The notes: generated by a model from the sequence alone, not told the origin. DNA of 64,000 nt from Diphasiastrum complanatum (GCA_029204225.1 CM055094.1:4580063-4644062); one strand, 5' to 3'; shown: positions 22,330-34,689, counted from the first letter of the stretch. Translations and numbers: made by a program.

Positions 22330-22980
22330 TTTTTAGGCAAGTCAAGGATTTGTTAAGAAGATAGATGAGCCTAAAACTTCTCCATACTATTCACCTGTAT
22401 TAGCATATGAGAGTCCTAACTATGGGGTCTTAAGCAAACTCATTATTAAGAATAAAATCACCCTTTATTGAGTTGATGACATTGTGGATGACATTGTGGA
22501 TAGACAAAAGGGAGCATAGTATGAGTAGTACTACGACAAAAGGTGTCTTTTCGAATGACCTTTGGTGTCTATTAATATCTCGTTGTTCCTTTTATTTGAA
22601 ACATGCTCTTGCCACTTTTGATAGAACAATGGAGAGAGCTTTTGCTAAATATAGATATTTCACCGGAACAAGGACCATGAAGAATAGCACATGGAACAAG
22701 AAGAATGAAGAATAGCACAACTAGCCATGCCTCAAAAGTTTCAAAGAAAACTAACGTTCACCAAAGCTTAGAAAAGCATTTTGTTTTTGCATGAAGTTCA
22801 CTTCTTCAGACATATTGTCTCTAAAAATGGAGTAAGGATAACTCTTGACAAGATCCAAGAAAGTCAAGAATGGCCCAAGCTTAGATGTGTATATGAAGTA
22901 AGATCTTTCCTAAAAGTATGTTCTTATTAGACGAGATTCATTCATCGTTTCCCACATATAATTGCACATTGTTTAGCATG
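22330..22980 (+). pseudogene. Ty3/gypsy reverse transcriptase fragment
   Basis: Across frameshifts the plus strand reads HALATFDRTMERAFAKY (for NAPATFQRTM), then RHIVSKNGVRITLDKIQESQ, EWPKLRCVYEVRSFL and TRFIHRFPHIIAH, the post-palm thumb and connection of Ty3 RT. Upstream at 22330-22480 there are weak traces of the RT N-terminus (KNKITLY for INKITV). The YVDD block is deleted between the two parts. Confidence 0.65.
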
Positions 22981-23188
22981 GAGTTATGGACTCGAGGAGG
23001 GCGGATTGTCCTATGCATTGCTCCCCTTTCCCTTCACTACTTACTCTCTCTCATGCATGTGTGGGCCTTGGAAGTCCATATTTATTAGTGGGAAGGCAAA
23101 ATCAAGCCATCATTCTTCTTTCCTCTCTCTTGAAGATTCGAATGCCCCTCTAGTGTGTGTTCATGTCGATGAGGAGGTGGTTTTGCAA

Positions 23189-23198
<10 letters not shown>

Positions 23199-23276
<78 letters not shown>
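23199..23276. repeat. (TC)39 microsatellite
   Basis: 78 bases of uninterrupted TC, followed after about 60 bases by C/T-rich sequence to about 23480. Confidence 0.95.
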
Positions 23277-23279
<3 letters not shown>

Positions 23280-24789
23280 TCCTTTGATATAGTGCACCAA
23301 TATAGAGGAGATATCCTCCATCTTTCAATCTATGGAGAAATCCCCCCCCCCTCTCTCTCTATCTCAACCCTCCTTGGTCCTCTCCATCTCTCCTACCACC
23401 TCTCCCCTCCCCTTTCTCACCCTCTTGTTCTCTCCCTTGGCATTCTTCCTCTCCACTTTGCCTCCTCCCTCTTGCCCAAGTGCGATCCAACTACACTTTT
23501 CTCTATTGCTACATATGTGCATGAAGCATTTTCATGTTTCATTATGTGTGCATGCTATATAGTGAAAAAATGAAGGAATGTTGCAAGTAAGAAGAAATTT
23601 CTCTCTTCTTGGCATAAATAATTTCAGAAGTGTTGCATGTAAGAAATTTCTCCCTTACAATTTATCAATCAATGAACAAAAAATGAGCTTAGATGTTGGA
23701 AACATTTCATGACCAACTTGGTGTACATGCAATGATCTGGTGTGATGAATATGAGATACGGTGAGGTACATGTGTGTACCTCTCTTCTCATTGGAGTTTG
23801 AAAGTCTCGCCTTTGGATACATTAAGATGCAGCCAACATTTTCCTGTATGTAGATCACCAGTCATCATAAGAGAGAGAGAGAGGGACCTTTAGTAGTAGT
23901 ACTTTACTGGATCAGGAAGCAATCAAAGAAGCTTGAAAATTACATAAAACATTAAAACGTTTTCTGTACCCACATGGGCAGAGCCTTGGTGGTAAATTGT
24001 TATATGCTTGAAAATTCGTTTGAAACCAAGAAGCTTGCTTGATTCGAACATAAATGATCATAAAAATTCTTCATCATGCACAATGAGCGCAATTTTTCCC
24101 TGTCAATATATTCTTCATTGATGAAATTTTACACAAACCTATGAGACCTGGTATCAACACAAATTATGCGCCTTCCCAAGAAAACCAAGCCCTATGACTA
24201 CGACAACACTTGCCACATAAAGTGGACGAAATGAAGATTTCTATCGAAGTATCAGCAAAACCTAAAAACTCATCATCACCGAACTGCCTTTCTGAAGGCC
24301 TCAAATTTGACCCAACTTCAGGGCCTCACCTTATCATCTCATGCAAATATCCCCAAACAGCCCACATAAAAGTTCATGTTAGAGATTCAATTTCCAAAAT
24401 CTTCTTGTCTCCAAGAACTGCAAGCTGCTTCAAGTTTGGGTGAAAAGCTAGAGCCATGTTTCACCATTTTATGCAAAAAGCACCTTTCCATATTCCATAG
24501 CTGAGTAGACAAGCTGAATTACACCAAGGAAATCAAAAAACATTATGTACACAATACAATTGATGCCTTTGTAGACAAACATTTTGTATGTGAAATCAGG
24601 AACATATTTATCTACATCGTTGAAATTTGCCCTCAACAATCAGCTTACGACAAAGAAAGTCCCAGGTAACACAAAAATTCCGTCATTTCCATCCCAAGAA
24701 TTGTATCTGTCCTGAACTCTTAACTGGTTCCTCGGACCTCCAACTGGACATTGTCTTTGAACAACCAAGGCCTCCCAAATGGAGCACAA
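23277..24789. other. Unassigned region
   Basis: About 1.5 kb, pyrimidine-rich at first, then AT-rich. No transposon domain or host exon recognised. Short frames are present but have no family features. Confidence 0.3.
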
Positions 24790-25205
24790 AAGCAGTTGAA
24801 CATAACTAAATTGCAAAACAAATTCTGGTTTGAATTACCATGCTTCAGAAAGGAAGCAAACATAACTGAATTGCAACACAATGCCTCGTTTAGATTGCCA
24901 CTGTTTCATAAGAGAAGCAGAACTTTTATGAACATAACTGAAACACAGAACAATTCACAGTATAACTTACCAGTGTTTCAGAATGAGGCGAAACTTTTAT
25001 GGAAACAACTAAGTTGTAAAACAATTCCAGGACTCAAATACCGGTGTTCATAACGAAGGCAGAAATTCATATACATAGCTTAACTGCTTTATTATCAGTG
25101 TTTCATAAAGGAAGAAAAATCTATATGAACATAACTGAATGGCAAACCAATTTCCAGTTTCTCAGTGTTTCATAAGGAAAGCAAAACTTTATGGAGCAGA
25201 AACTA
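24790..25205. repeat. Degenerate ~70-bp tandem repeat, about six copies
   Basis: A unit of 55-73 bases, approximately 'aacataactgaattgcaaaac...ccagtgtttcataag.gaagc.aaactttatg', recurs from 24797 to 25200. Anchors: 'cataact(g/a)aa' at about 24800, 24860, 24932 and 25128, and 'tgtttca(t/g)aa' at about 24903, 24973, 25100 and 25167. It ends about 10 bases from the stop codon of the dehydratase gene, so it would lie in or next to its 3' UTR. Confidence 0.7.
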
Positions 25206-25214
25206 GATACAGTT

Positions 25215-25373
25215 TCAAAGCACAGAAGGATTCTCTCGCAGCCACTTCGGTGAATATTTTACATCGATCTTATCTATTTTAGAGGCAAGCTCAAAATCCT
25301 GAGCAGAGAGGTCATGAATTGCATGTGTGGACAGGATAACTTTCACACATCTGTACCGTGTCAAGTGGAGATC
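25215..25373 (-). CDS. Pterin-4a-carbinolamine dehydratase, last exon
   Basis: Exon opens after acceptor ...tttag with DLHLTRYRCVKVILSTHAIH, then LSAQDFELASKIDK, and ends with ENPSVL and TGA at 25215-25217. PCD enzymes dehydrate 4a-hydroxytetrahydropterin during pterin cofactor recycling. The family hallmark [E/N]HHPDLHL spans the junction with the preceding exon. The third active-site His is in THA, and 'gLt..DF.LA.kId' is the conserved C-terminal helix. The plant tail (about 14 residues, KYSPKWLRENPSVL) is short. All three catalytic His residues are present, so the gene looks functional. Joined in phase to the exon at 25473-25528. Confidence 0.85.
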   Translation of the reverse strand, partial: DLHLTRYRCVKVILSTHAIHDLSAQDFELASKIDKIDVKYSPKWLRENPSVL

Positions 25374-25472
25374 CTAAACCACCAAAACAGACACTGTCAT
25401 TCCCTTATAAAAATATACAGGCCAATAAACTGGCTTGAAAGAGAATTAACAGCATAGAGCACTGATACTCAC

Positions 25473-25528
25473 AGGATGATGATTTTGAGCTTCAGCAGCC
25501 TCTGCAACCTGGTTAAAAAACTTCATTG
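25473..25528 (-). CDS. Pterin-4a-carbinolamine dehydratase, middle exon
   Basis: A 56-base exon between acceptor ttgcag and donor gtgagt. With the last base of the previous exon it encodes AMKFFNQVAEAAEAQNHHP, the helix and [EN]HHP active-site motif of the PCD fold. Intron to the next exon is 99 bases (25374-25472), phase 0. The exact splice sites and frame continuity make this one of the best supported calls in the window. Confidence 0.88.
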
Positions 25529-25617
25529 CTGCAACATACAATGCGAAAATAAAATTATCAGTGCAGGAAAAGCAAATCATAATGTTTCGCAATAGAAGTG
25601 AATAAAAAGGTGCTGAC

Positions 25618-25726
25618 CTTCCACAAAATCTTTGGCCACAAATGATCTGGAGATTGACTTTTTATCATCAGATAACTTCCATCTCGGAAATTGTGCTATC
25701 ATGGCTTCTATGTCACTGTCAGAAAG
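25618..25726 (-). CDS. Pterin-4a-carbinolamine dehydratase, upstream exon
   Basis: A 109-base exon from acceptor gtcacag to a donor reading gtcagc. It encodes LSDSDIEAMIAQFPRWKLSD, then KKSISRSFVAKDFVE plus one base: the N-terminal strand-helix of PCD ('lt..ei...l...p.W.l..d...i.r.f.f..F'). The intron to the next exon is only 89 bases (25529-25617), phase 1, and the sum of exon lengths keeps the frame. The donor has GT but is otherwise weak. Confidence 0.85.
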
Positions 25727-26115
25727 CTGTGACATCAAATTGTTAGTTCTTAATTATGCAGCTGCACGATGCCTCGGTCAAATTCTATGTTCTACAACAA
25801 TTTGTCTGATGTTAAGGATCTTCACACATGTCTGAATTAATCCAAATCGAATAATTAAATTAGATCCGGCCTCATGATCTTTGCACCACAACCCATATTG
25901 AGGAAATCATAGAGATTTCATAATACTGAGTTATGCTTGCTACAGAACTAATCCGGAGATATTGTGAGTAGGGTTACACGCTTGAACCAAGATCGAACAG
26001 AAAAACACAATCTAACAGCGCAGCCAACTGCAGCACATGATTGTAAAAATATCCTGCGAAACCGAACAAGCCACCAACTGACAAGAAACCCAAGACAAGT
26101 ACAGAAAAGTATGAC

Positions 26116-26181
26116 CAGGACAGCATTTCGACAGTCGCCCCTCGTCGCCTTCTCCCTCGCCTGCGGCTGCTCCTCCGCCAT
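26116..26181 (-). CDS. Possible first exon of the dehydratase gene
   Basis: ATG at 26181 starts MAEEQPQAREKATRGDCRNA, ending in a phase-0 GT at 26115 (gtcata, weak). Joined to the next exon this gives ...AVL-LSDSDIEAM, a plausible N-terminus for a cytosolic PCD of about 127 residues. An in-frame upstream ATG near 26268 (MASLFTSNIQ) would add about 30 residues and could supply a targeting peptide. The choice cannot be settled from sequence alone. The intron would be 389 bases. Confidence 0.4.
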
Positions 26182-26448
26182 CTCTCGATCTCTCGATCTC
26201 TCTTTCTTTCTGTCTCGCGGACACGGTAGAGGTGGGATGTTCTGTATATTGGACGTGAAAAGGGAGGCCATCTCTAAGGGGGTGGGTCCCGCATCACTCT
26301 TATTTAGTATATAATGTGTATATGCATTTGTTCTCACCTTCTTACTTAAGCAAGCATTCAATCTACCTTTGCCAAGTGTGATTGTCACATGAGACTCTCG
26401 CAAAGCAACATCTGGTGATGTTTCTCTTTGTCCCATAAGCAATCAAAT

Positions 26449-26450
<2 letters not shown>

Positions 26451-26538
<88 letters not shown>
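26451..26538. repeat. Compound microsatellite (GT)25(GA)19
   Basis: 50 bases of GT followed without interruption by 38 bases of GA. It lies about 270 bases upstream of the likely start codon of the minus-strand dehydratase gene, in its promoter region. Confidence 0.95.
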
Positions 26539-26541
<3 letters not shown>

Positions 26542-27554
26542 GTTTTGTCCTTAGAAGTAGCACTTGCATTTTGGCACGGCTTCTACAGATAGTGATTATA
26601 GGTTCACAACAACACACATTCAAAAGTACAGTTTATGTAGCCGATCGTATTAAGCTCGTAGGATTTATCCCCTCCTTGAGAAAATTGACGAATATACATT
26701 TTCTGGTATCAATGGTTATTTGCATTGTCGAGACAGAGTCGAAGTATTCGAGACCGTTGTTAGAAATACATGTATTGTCGAGCAAACCTAAAATGATTAT
26801 CCGAGAGTTTCCAAATAACAAGTTCATCAGATTTGGTTATGGAGTCTTATCCATTACATATTTTGGGTCCAATCCCTTATCTCCACGTGGCACCTGCCAG
26901 GTGGATGACAGGAGATCATTATAGAACAAATAGGTGGTGATCAATCTCAAGGCCTCTTGAGCATGAGACAAGAGAAGAGAATGTAATTACCACATATTAT
27001 AGCTATGGAGGTGGGCACCATTCTATCGACACAAGGATTAATTTGTTGCATAATAGCACAGTCTTAGGTCATATGGCGAGCTCTTTAATGAAGTAGTTAA
27101 AAGGTTGTTGAGACTTCAAAAAGTAGTAGTAGTAGTAGAATAATGAAGAATCAGTGAAGTAGATTACAAAAACAATTTGAAGTTTCATATTTGCCCCTAC
27201 ATTTCAGGGGATTTGCTTGTCTATAGCTAGTACACACTCTTTCTATGGGTTTAAGTTGTCAATTGATATTTTATCTCATAAGATTTATTTGCTGCTATCT
27301 TATCTAATAAGCTAAAACTGTTTGAAATAGATTTTGATCTTCTCGCTTTCTTCTATAAAAGAGAAGTTGAGATTGTGTTGAAATCTTGAAATCTTAATTT
27401 AGTGTTGAGCACTGGCTAAGACCTTTGCACAACAAGCTACAAAAGCTAGAAATGGCAAAGCATCCCAATGCTACCTTTGATACACATGAACTTGACAAAG
27501 CATTCAAGAGACAAAAGAAACTAATAAAAGGTACTGATGGCAGCCAAAAATAGC
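26539..27554. other. Unassigned region upstream of the dehydratase gene
   Basis: No gene recognised. A TATAAAA at 27354-27360, followed by a purine-rich 'gagaagttgag', could be an LTR or gene promoter but no transcript can be assigned. Frames at 26633-26924 show no family features. Confidence 0.3.
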
Positions 27555-27754
27555 AGCAAACAGGACACCCAACAACAGCCTACCACTTTTGGAAACATCT
27601 TAAGATCATACACAAAAGCTTGAAGGCAATACACAAAGCAATACTCTCAATGGAGGAAGAAACAATGACAATGATTTATTGATCTCAATAAACCATACAA
27701 TAGGTTTCTCCAACCTGTCCTCCACGAATTTCAGCCTAATATAGGTGAGAGAGA

Positions 27755-27846
<92 letters not shown>

Positions 27847-28091
27847 GAACTTAGGACCCAATTTTAGGGCACCAGTAGCCTAAAATAGCCAATTTTGGCC
27901 TATATGTCCAGGTAACATGATTTTGGTGTCATTTTGAAGGTCCTGAAGTTTGAGACTTCTTCAAAATGAAATATATACTAAAATAAAAGTATCTAGGCCT
28001 CTTCTACGTGTGAAAGATTAGATCAAAACTATGTGCAAAAATTACCAAATTTGGCCTAAAACTAGTCAAGGAAATGTTGACAATTTTCACA
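27555..28091 (-). repeat. 3' LTR of the minus-strand copia element, with (CT)44
   Basis: Matches 32065-32509 at high identity from agcaaacagg to the end CACA. On the element's own strand it begins TGTGAAAATTGTC and is preceded by the polypurine gaagagggag (plus-strand ctccctcttc at 28092). It contains an 88-base pure CT tract (27758-27845) and 23 further bases that the other LTR lacks. Its outer boundary is set by where similarity starts and may be too short. Confidence 0.75.
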
Positions 28092-28101
28092 CTCCCTCTT
28101 C
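28092..28101 (-). other. Polypurine tract of the minus-strand copia element
   Basis: gaagagggag on the minus strand, immediately before TGTG of the LTR, at the expected place and orientation. Confidence 0.6.
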
Positions 28102-28419
28102 AACTTTGCTTGCTAGTTTTACAACACTACTTTGATCTAACTTAAGAATGATTTCCATCTTAAGGATAGATCTCCTCTCAATGATCCTAATATGTACAAA
28201 ATAATAAACTTCATAATTGATATTAAATAATAGTGTCCATATTGGATGTTTCACTATTTCTTACATCAATTTTACATTTCAAGATGAAACTAGCACATGA
28301 AGAATAACATAGAATGGGAATTCTATGTTTCCACCTTTGAAATCTCTATAAAACAACAACAAACATGTAAGAAATGAAAGTAATCAATGCCTGCTTACAT
28401 GTCTTCTCCATATTTCACT

Positions 28420-29214
28420 TCATGTGAAGTGTATGTGTCGAAATCCAACATGAATGAGCCTCCATTGCCATGAAGAACCATCAAGCCTTGGAAATCCATG
28501 AGTAAAAGAGTACAACAATGATGCTAAGCTAGCTCCACAAGACTCCATATAACTAGTAGGTAGCACTAGTCCTTCTTCAAGATCCATTGGATACAAAAAG
28601 ATGATCATAGATTCACCAAAATTTGACAATTTCCACACATTGATATAACATAGCTCAAATAGAAAGTTAGATGAGTAAAGTAGGTTTGAACAAGACTTCC
28701 TTGCTGCTCCTTTGCCTTTACTTGAGTCTTCAATAACCTGCAAAAACAGATCCTTAGTGCCTTGTCCATTTGATTCTTCTTTGATGCTCTTGACTAGCTC
28801 CAAATTGTCAATTTTCAGTTGGTGTTGATGAAGCTCATTAAGATCAACCTCTTGATCTTCCTCTTGACCATCAAAACCAATGACCAAAACCTGTTTTCCA
28901 GAACCATAAATGACATCCATTTCATGAAGACAACCATCCATATGCATAACATCATCCACACAAGAAGATGTACCAAAACATGTGAGTAAAGCCAAGTTTG
29001 TACCTTCCACAACTTGCTTACCCTTCTCATCATATGTAAGCCTTGTTGGCTTTTCCCTTTTCCTTGAGGATCTTCTTGGAACTTGGAGAGGCATCTCCAC
29101 CATCATCATCCATAGATCCATCACCATCAAGAAAGTTAGGAGAAACAACATGAAGATTGTGAGTTTCATCAACATCAACTTTCTTTGGTACATTGTCTTA
29201 TTCAAAGATGACAT
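28420..29214 (-). pseudogene. Element region downstream of integrase; RT absent
   Basis: A 264-codon minus-strand frame follows the integrase in another frame. It includes the linker PRRSSRKREKPTRLTYDEKG that normally precedes copia RT, but then an Asp/Glu-rich segment (FDGQEEDQEVDLNELHQHQ) and sequence with no RT or RNase H motif. I do not recognise it. Some 800 bases therefore replace about 1.6 kb of expected RT/RNase H coding sequence. It may be unrelated filler, or a captured sequence that happens to stay open. Confidence 0.45.
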
Positions 29215-30964
29215 CTCTAGAAATGAGAACTTTTCTTGTTGAAGGAATGTAAACCTTGTAAACCTTGCTTACTTCACTATAGCCAAAAAACACACCCTTC
29301 TTTGATGAAAGATCTTCTTTAGTTCTATCATCAAGAGTGATTTTGAGAAAACAAGTACAACCAAAGATCCTACAATGCTTGACACTCGGCCTCCTACCAT
29401 AGAGGACCTCAAAGGGAGTCTTACCATTCAAAGAAACACTTGTCCACCTGTTACAAAGATAGTTAGCACATGCTAAAGCTTCCCCACAAAAGGACTTAGC
29501 AAGATTAGCATGTAGTCTCATTGCCTTGACACATTCACAAAGGGTTCTATTCTTCCTCTCGGCCACTCCATTTTGTTGTGTAGTCCTTGGACTAGAAAAC
29601 TCCCTCTTAATTCCATGTGCTATGCAAAAATCTTTAAACTTATTTGAAATATATTCCCCTCCATTATCTGATCTCAAGTATTTGATCTTTGTATTGAATT
29701 GATTTTCCACTTCATTCTTAAACCTGACAAATGCAGCAAACACTTCATCCTTGGTTTTAAGAAGATAGACCCAAGTATACCTACAAAAGTCATCAATGAA
29801 AATTGCATACATCTTTGCCCCACCATTGCTAGTTGTATCAAAAGAATGAAGATCAGAATGCACAGGTTGAAAAACTTCTTTAGATCTAGAATAAGCAAGT
29901 CTATGAGATTTGGACAAGGCAAAATGTTCAGAAAATGTATTATTTGCAACAAGACTTTTAGGGAGACCAAGAACATGCTCTTTCTTTGCCATTACCTCCA
30001 AAGATTTGAAGTTAGGATGGCCCAACCTTTTGTGCCAAACTTCTTGGTTTGTCAATTGCTCCCTAGCCATACATCCTTCATGCTTAGAGATCACACATGC
30101 ATCCAATTTGAAAAGCTTCCCATGCATCCTTCCTTGAGCAATCAGGATTCCACATTTACTTATCAAACAAGCATATCCAATGAACTCAACATCAAGCGCC
30201 TTATCAACACTAAGCAAGTTCTTAGTGATTAAAGGAATGTACAATACATTTGCAAGATTAGCTTTTCTATTTGATGAAAGAGAAATAGGAATTGTGCCTA
30301 TGCCTTTGATGTCACATTGACCATCATTTGCAGTACAGATGATGTTGCTATCTTCATCGTAAGACAATAAGAATGAAAAGTATTCCTTATGTCTTGTCAT
30401 GTGAGATGAGGCTCCACTATCAATCCACCAAGGATCATTCCCATCTATATTTGCAAGCATAACAAGAGTTTCACAAATGCTATGCTCTTCTTCATCTATT
30501 ACTAGATTTTCTTGCCTCTCACATTGCTCTCTTTTCTTCTTATGATATTCATTAGCAAAATGACCTTTTATCTCACAATAAAAGCACTTGAACTTTGACT
30601 TATATTTCTTTCGAAAAGAAGTAGAAGAGGAAGAGGAAGAGTGATCATCATGATCCAAGTTACCACCTTTGGACCATTTTCCTTTGCCTTTACCTTTGCC
30701 TTTGACTTTGCCTTTTGTGAAGAAAGCCTCTTCACCTCCACCTTGCAAGGATGCACCATCAAGATTTGATTGCAACCTATGTTCTTCAGCCAATAAGATT
30801 CCTTGCAAGTCAAACACACTTGGCAAGACTCTTTGAATGGCAAGACTTTGCACAAGGTTAGCATGTTCATCTAGCAAACCATTCAACAAAACCTGGACTA
30901 TTTTGCCATCTTTTATGCTTTCATCAATGCATGCTAGATCATCACGTAAGGACTTAACCCTCAA
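29198..30964 (-). pseudogene. Copia gag C-terminus, protease and integrase (588 codons open)
   Basis: The longest uninterrupted frame of the window. In order: gag (LVQSLAIQRVLPSVFDLQ), a KGKGKGKGK basic run, zinc knuckle CFYCEIKGHFANEY whose last Cys is Tyr, protease DPWWIDSGASSHMTRH (D-S-G intact), VLYIPLITKNLLSV, GAG-pre-integrase WHKRLGHPNF whose two Cys are lost (FSEHFALSKSHR for CEHCALSK), and the integrase core with FIDDFCRYTWVYLL, LRSDNGGEYIS and NGVAERKNRT (D, D, E all present). It ends with the VFFGYS and STRKVLISRDVIFE block and a stop. The long open frame suggests fairly recent activity or constraint, but the lost zinc ligands and missing RT make it non-autonomous. Confidence 0.85.
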
Positions 30965-31050
30965 GACAAATGCATGAGCACTTTCCCCTCCCTTTGTCTA
31001 CTAGGAAATAATTGCCTCCTTAGGGTCAATACGCTAGATGTGGACTTTGA

Positions 31051-31248
31051 TTAAAGGAGCTTCTTCAAGGCATTCCATGCCTCACTTGCACTTTGACACT
31101 TACCAACTTCCTTGAGAAGTTCATTGGTAACATTCATTTTAATGATATGAAGAGCCCTTTTAGCCTTCTTATCAAACCTTTGTTGCTCTTGAACTGTGGG
31201 TGGTCTCTCTTTCCCACCATTGGAAGCCATGAATATATGATTCTTCAA
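31051..31248 (-). pseudogene. Copia gag N-terminus
   Basis: ATG 31248 opens MASNGGKERPPTVQEQQRFD, then AKRALHIIKMNV and GKCQSASEAWNALKKLL, the gag 'A...W..L...' helix pattern. A stop and a frameshift separate it from the main gag-pol frame at 30964. Confidence 0.7.
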
Positions 31249-32064
31249 CTTTTAGGTTCTGTCCTAATGCACCTAGCACTCACATTTCTCTCAAAAAATG
31301 ATGGATAAGGAGATCTCAGAATATCTAGAACCCTAAAACACTTCTATGTTGAACCTGGCTGGTTTCCAAGCATAGAAAGGAAGATTGAGACACATGCAAC
31401 ACTTTGCATACACTAAGAATGGATTACAAACTCAAACCAACCTAACACACTCTTGTTTAAGCTCTCAAGCTTTCCATCAAGTGACCAAATCAAGTTATGT
31501 TGTGAAGAGTTACTTGCATTCTTAGAAAATACACAAGACTAGGCTGCCAAGAATACCTAGAATTGAAAAAACTTGATCAACATATGATCAACACACTAAG
31601 ATACTGATTCAACCTGTAAAACCACATGTAAACCACACTTCTAAAAGTTTATAAACTCCATCAAGTGATAAATATAAGCTTTAGAGGTAAATGAAAGATC
31701 ACACTTAGTGAATCACAAGACTAGCTTCACTAGCTTGTCAAATCTTGATGGATGTAGATCTAAGATCACTTCACATGAGAATGTTCCTCAACCTGTTAAG
31801 AACCTGAAAACACATTTGTATAATGGTTAAAACCTTCCAGCAAATGCTCCAATCAAATTAATAAGGAGAATTACTTACATGCTCAACAAAGTACACCAAA
31901 ATTTATGCCAAAATTGATGACAATCTTTACAATATGCTCTTCACAATGGAGCATACAATATGTTCACCCAAAAAGGGGATCGTTCATTCAAATGGGAGCT
32001 TTGCTCAGCCTTTAGGAGAATTACAAACTCACTCAAAAGAACATTTGTCGTCCACTTAAGGAGA
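31249..32064. other. Leader of the minus-strand copia element
   Basis: About 800 bases between the gag ATG and the LTR. No primer-binding site complementary to tRNA-iMet is visible next to the LTR edge, so the leader or LTR edge has probably been rearranged. No coding potential recognised. Confidence 0.4.
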
Positions 32065-32509
32065 AGCAAACAGGGTGCCCAACAGCAGCCTACCACTTTT
32101 GAAAACCTCTTAAGATCATACACAAAAGCTTGAAGACAATACACAAAGCAATGCTCTCAATGGAGGACGAAACAATGACAATAGTCTATTGATCTCAATG
32201 AACCATACAATAGGTTTCTCCAACTTGTTCTCCACGAATTTCAGCTCTCTCTCTCTCTCTAGAACTTAGGACCCAATTTTAGGGCACCAGTAGCCTAAAA
32301 TAGCCAATTTTGGCCTATATGTTCAAATAACATGATTTTGGTGTCATTTTAAAGGTCCTGAAGTTTGAGAATTTTTCAATATGAATTATATACTAAAATA
32401 AAAGTATCTAGGCCTCTTCCACACATGTGAAAGGTTAGATCCAAAACTATGTGCAAAAATTACCAAATTTGGCCTAAAACTAGTCAAGGAAATGTTGACA
32501 ATTTTCACA
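32065..32509 (-). repeat. 5' LTR of the minus-strand copia element, with (CT)8
   Basis: Pair of the LTR at 27555-28091, sharing long identical blocks such as ccaattttagggcaccagta. Here the CT tract is only 16 bases (32245-32260) against 88 in the partner. It ends TTTTCACA at 32509, matching the partner's end. Confidence 0.8.
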
Positions 32510-33628
<1,119 letters not shown>

Positions 33629-33779
33629 ACTTGACCATCCATACATCATTTCCAGCACCTAATTCCTAAAAAATCTCCCCACTCAATCTTGCACTCAGCC
33701 TCCTACTACCATCCTAGACCCACTTAGTTGCATGCCTGCATCACCCTTTTTCAAAACTTTGCACATTTTCATTAACCAT

Positions 33780-34330
33780 GCCAAGTCATGCCAAGACACT
33801 AGAGAAAGTCATCTACTATGCTTCTAGAATAGAATTACAAGAAACTTATCAAAGTGGAAGCATGAACAAGAGGAATTATTCTTCTATAGCTTCAAATCCA
33901 AGGGAGAAAGTTCAATGCCTTTCAAAGGAGCAAATGCAAGTTTATCACAAGGAAGGCGAGTGACTCAAATGTGGAGAAAAGTGACACCGTTTTCTCAAAT
34001 GTCCTTTCAAAGATGCCAAAGCTCATTTTGTCGAAAAGAAAAGTAAGTGGTGATGCAATCCATCGAAGACACACAAGCTCATGATCCTGTTACGTACCCA
34101 CAAAGGCACATAATGAAATAATTGAGACAACCCAAAATTCTTTTCGGGAGAAAAGAAGGACCGACATCCCGATGTGGTGCTCTCATGGTTGGATCGATGG
34201 AGTAGTCAATTTTCCATGCATGATTCCCCTGATAGCACAAAGATCATTGCTGCCCTTATGTTCTTACACATTAAGGTGTATACATGGTGACAGGATCTAA
34301 AGGATAGTACTATAAGGGAAAGCTCTTCAA
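33780..34330 (+). pseudogene. Ty3/gypsy gag relic (plus strand)
   Basis: LSKEQMQVYHKEGE followed after a stop by LKCGEK.HRFLKCPFK matches the end of a Ty3 gag with its zinc knuckle ('CFkCGekGH....CP'). The first Cys and the Gly are altered. Further on (about 34150-34310) WLDRWSSQFSMHD, STKIIAALMFL and W.QDLKDS recall the gag capsid core but in unusual order, so two fragments may be joined. Confidence 0.5.
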
Positions 34331-34689
34331 GATCCTACTTACAAGAAAAACACAATGGAAAACACACTATGGAGAAACCGCCCAACCAAGTAGAAGCAAC
34401 CAATCAACTCTAGAAGCTTCACCCCCAAGCCAAGGAATAGAAAAGTAGAGTGAGAGCCCAACCAAAAGGTGAGGTAGTAGGGCGAGTTTGGCCTCCTTAT
34501 ATAGAGCCTAGAACCACCTGTGCACATAGTCATGCAAGGTCCTAACTCCCCTATACATAGGTTCATCTAGAATAGAGTCTATATGCATGGATCCTCTATT
34601 CATAAAATTGCTATGATAACTCTACACATGCATACACTGTTCCAAACCTTGTACTAACTCCATTTAGTGTGTTTTGGGCCTCACAAGGA

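Noticed and set aside
23085-23321. Long Ser/Leu and Arg/Glu frames over CT/GA tracts (also at 33444-33669, 42427-42676, 53084-53320 and 62249-62465)
   Set aside because: They are translations of dinucleotide repeats in all frames, with no start context or homology.
24790-25205. CRISPR-like array
   Set aside because: Units are degenerate and contiguous without conserved short repeats and unique spacers, and the genome is a plant's.
29699-30232. Plus-strand 177-codon frame
   Set aside because: It is antisense to the well-supported gag-protease-integrase frame on the minus strand.
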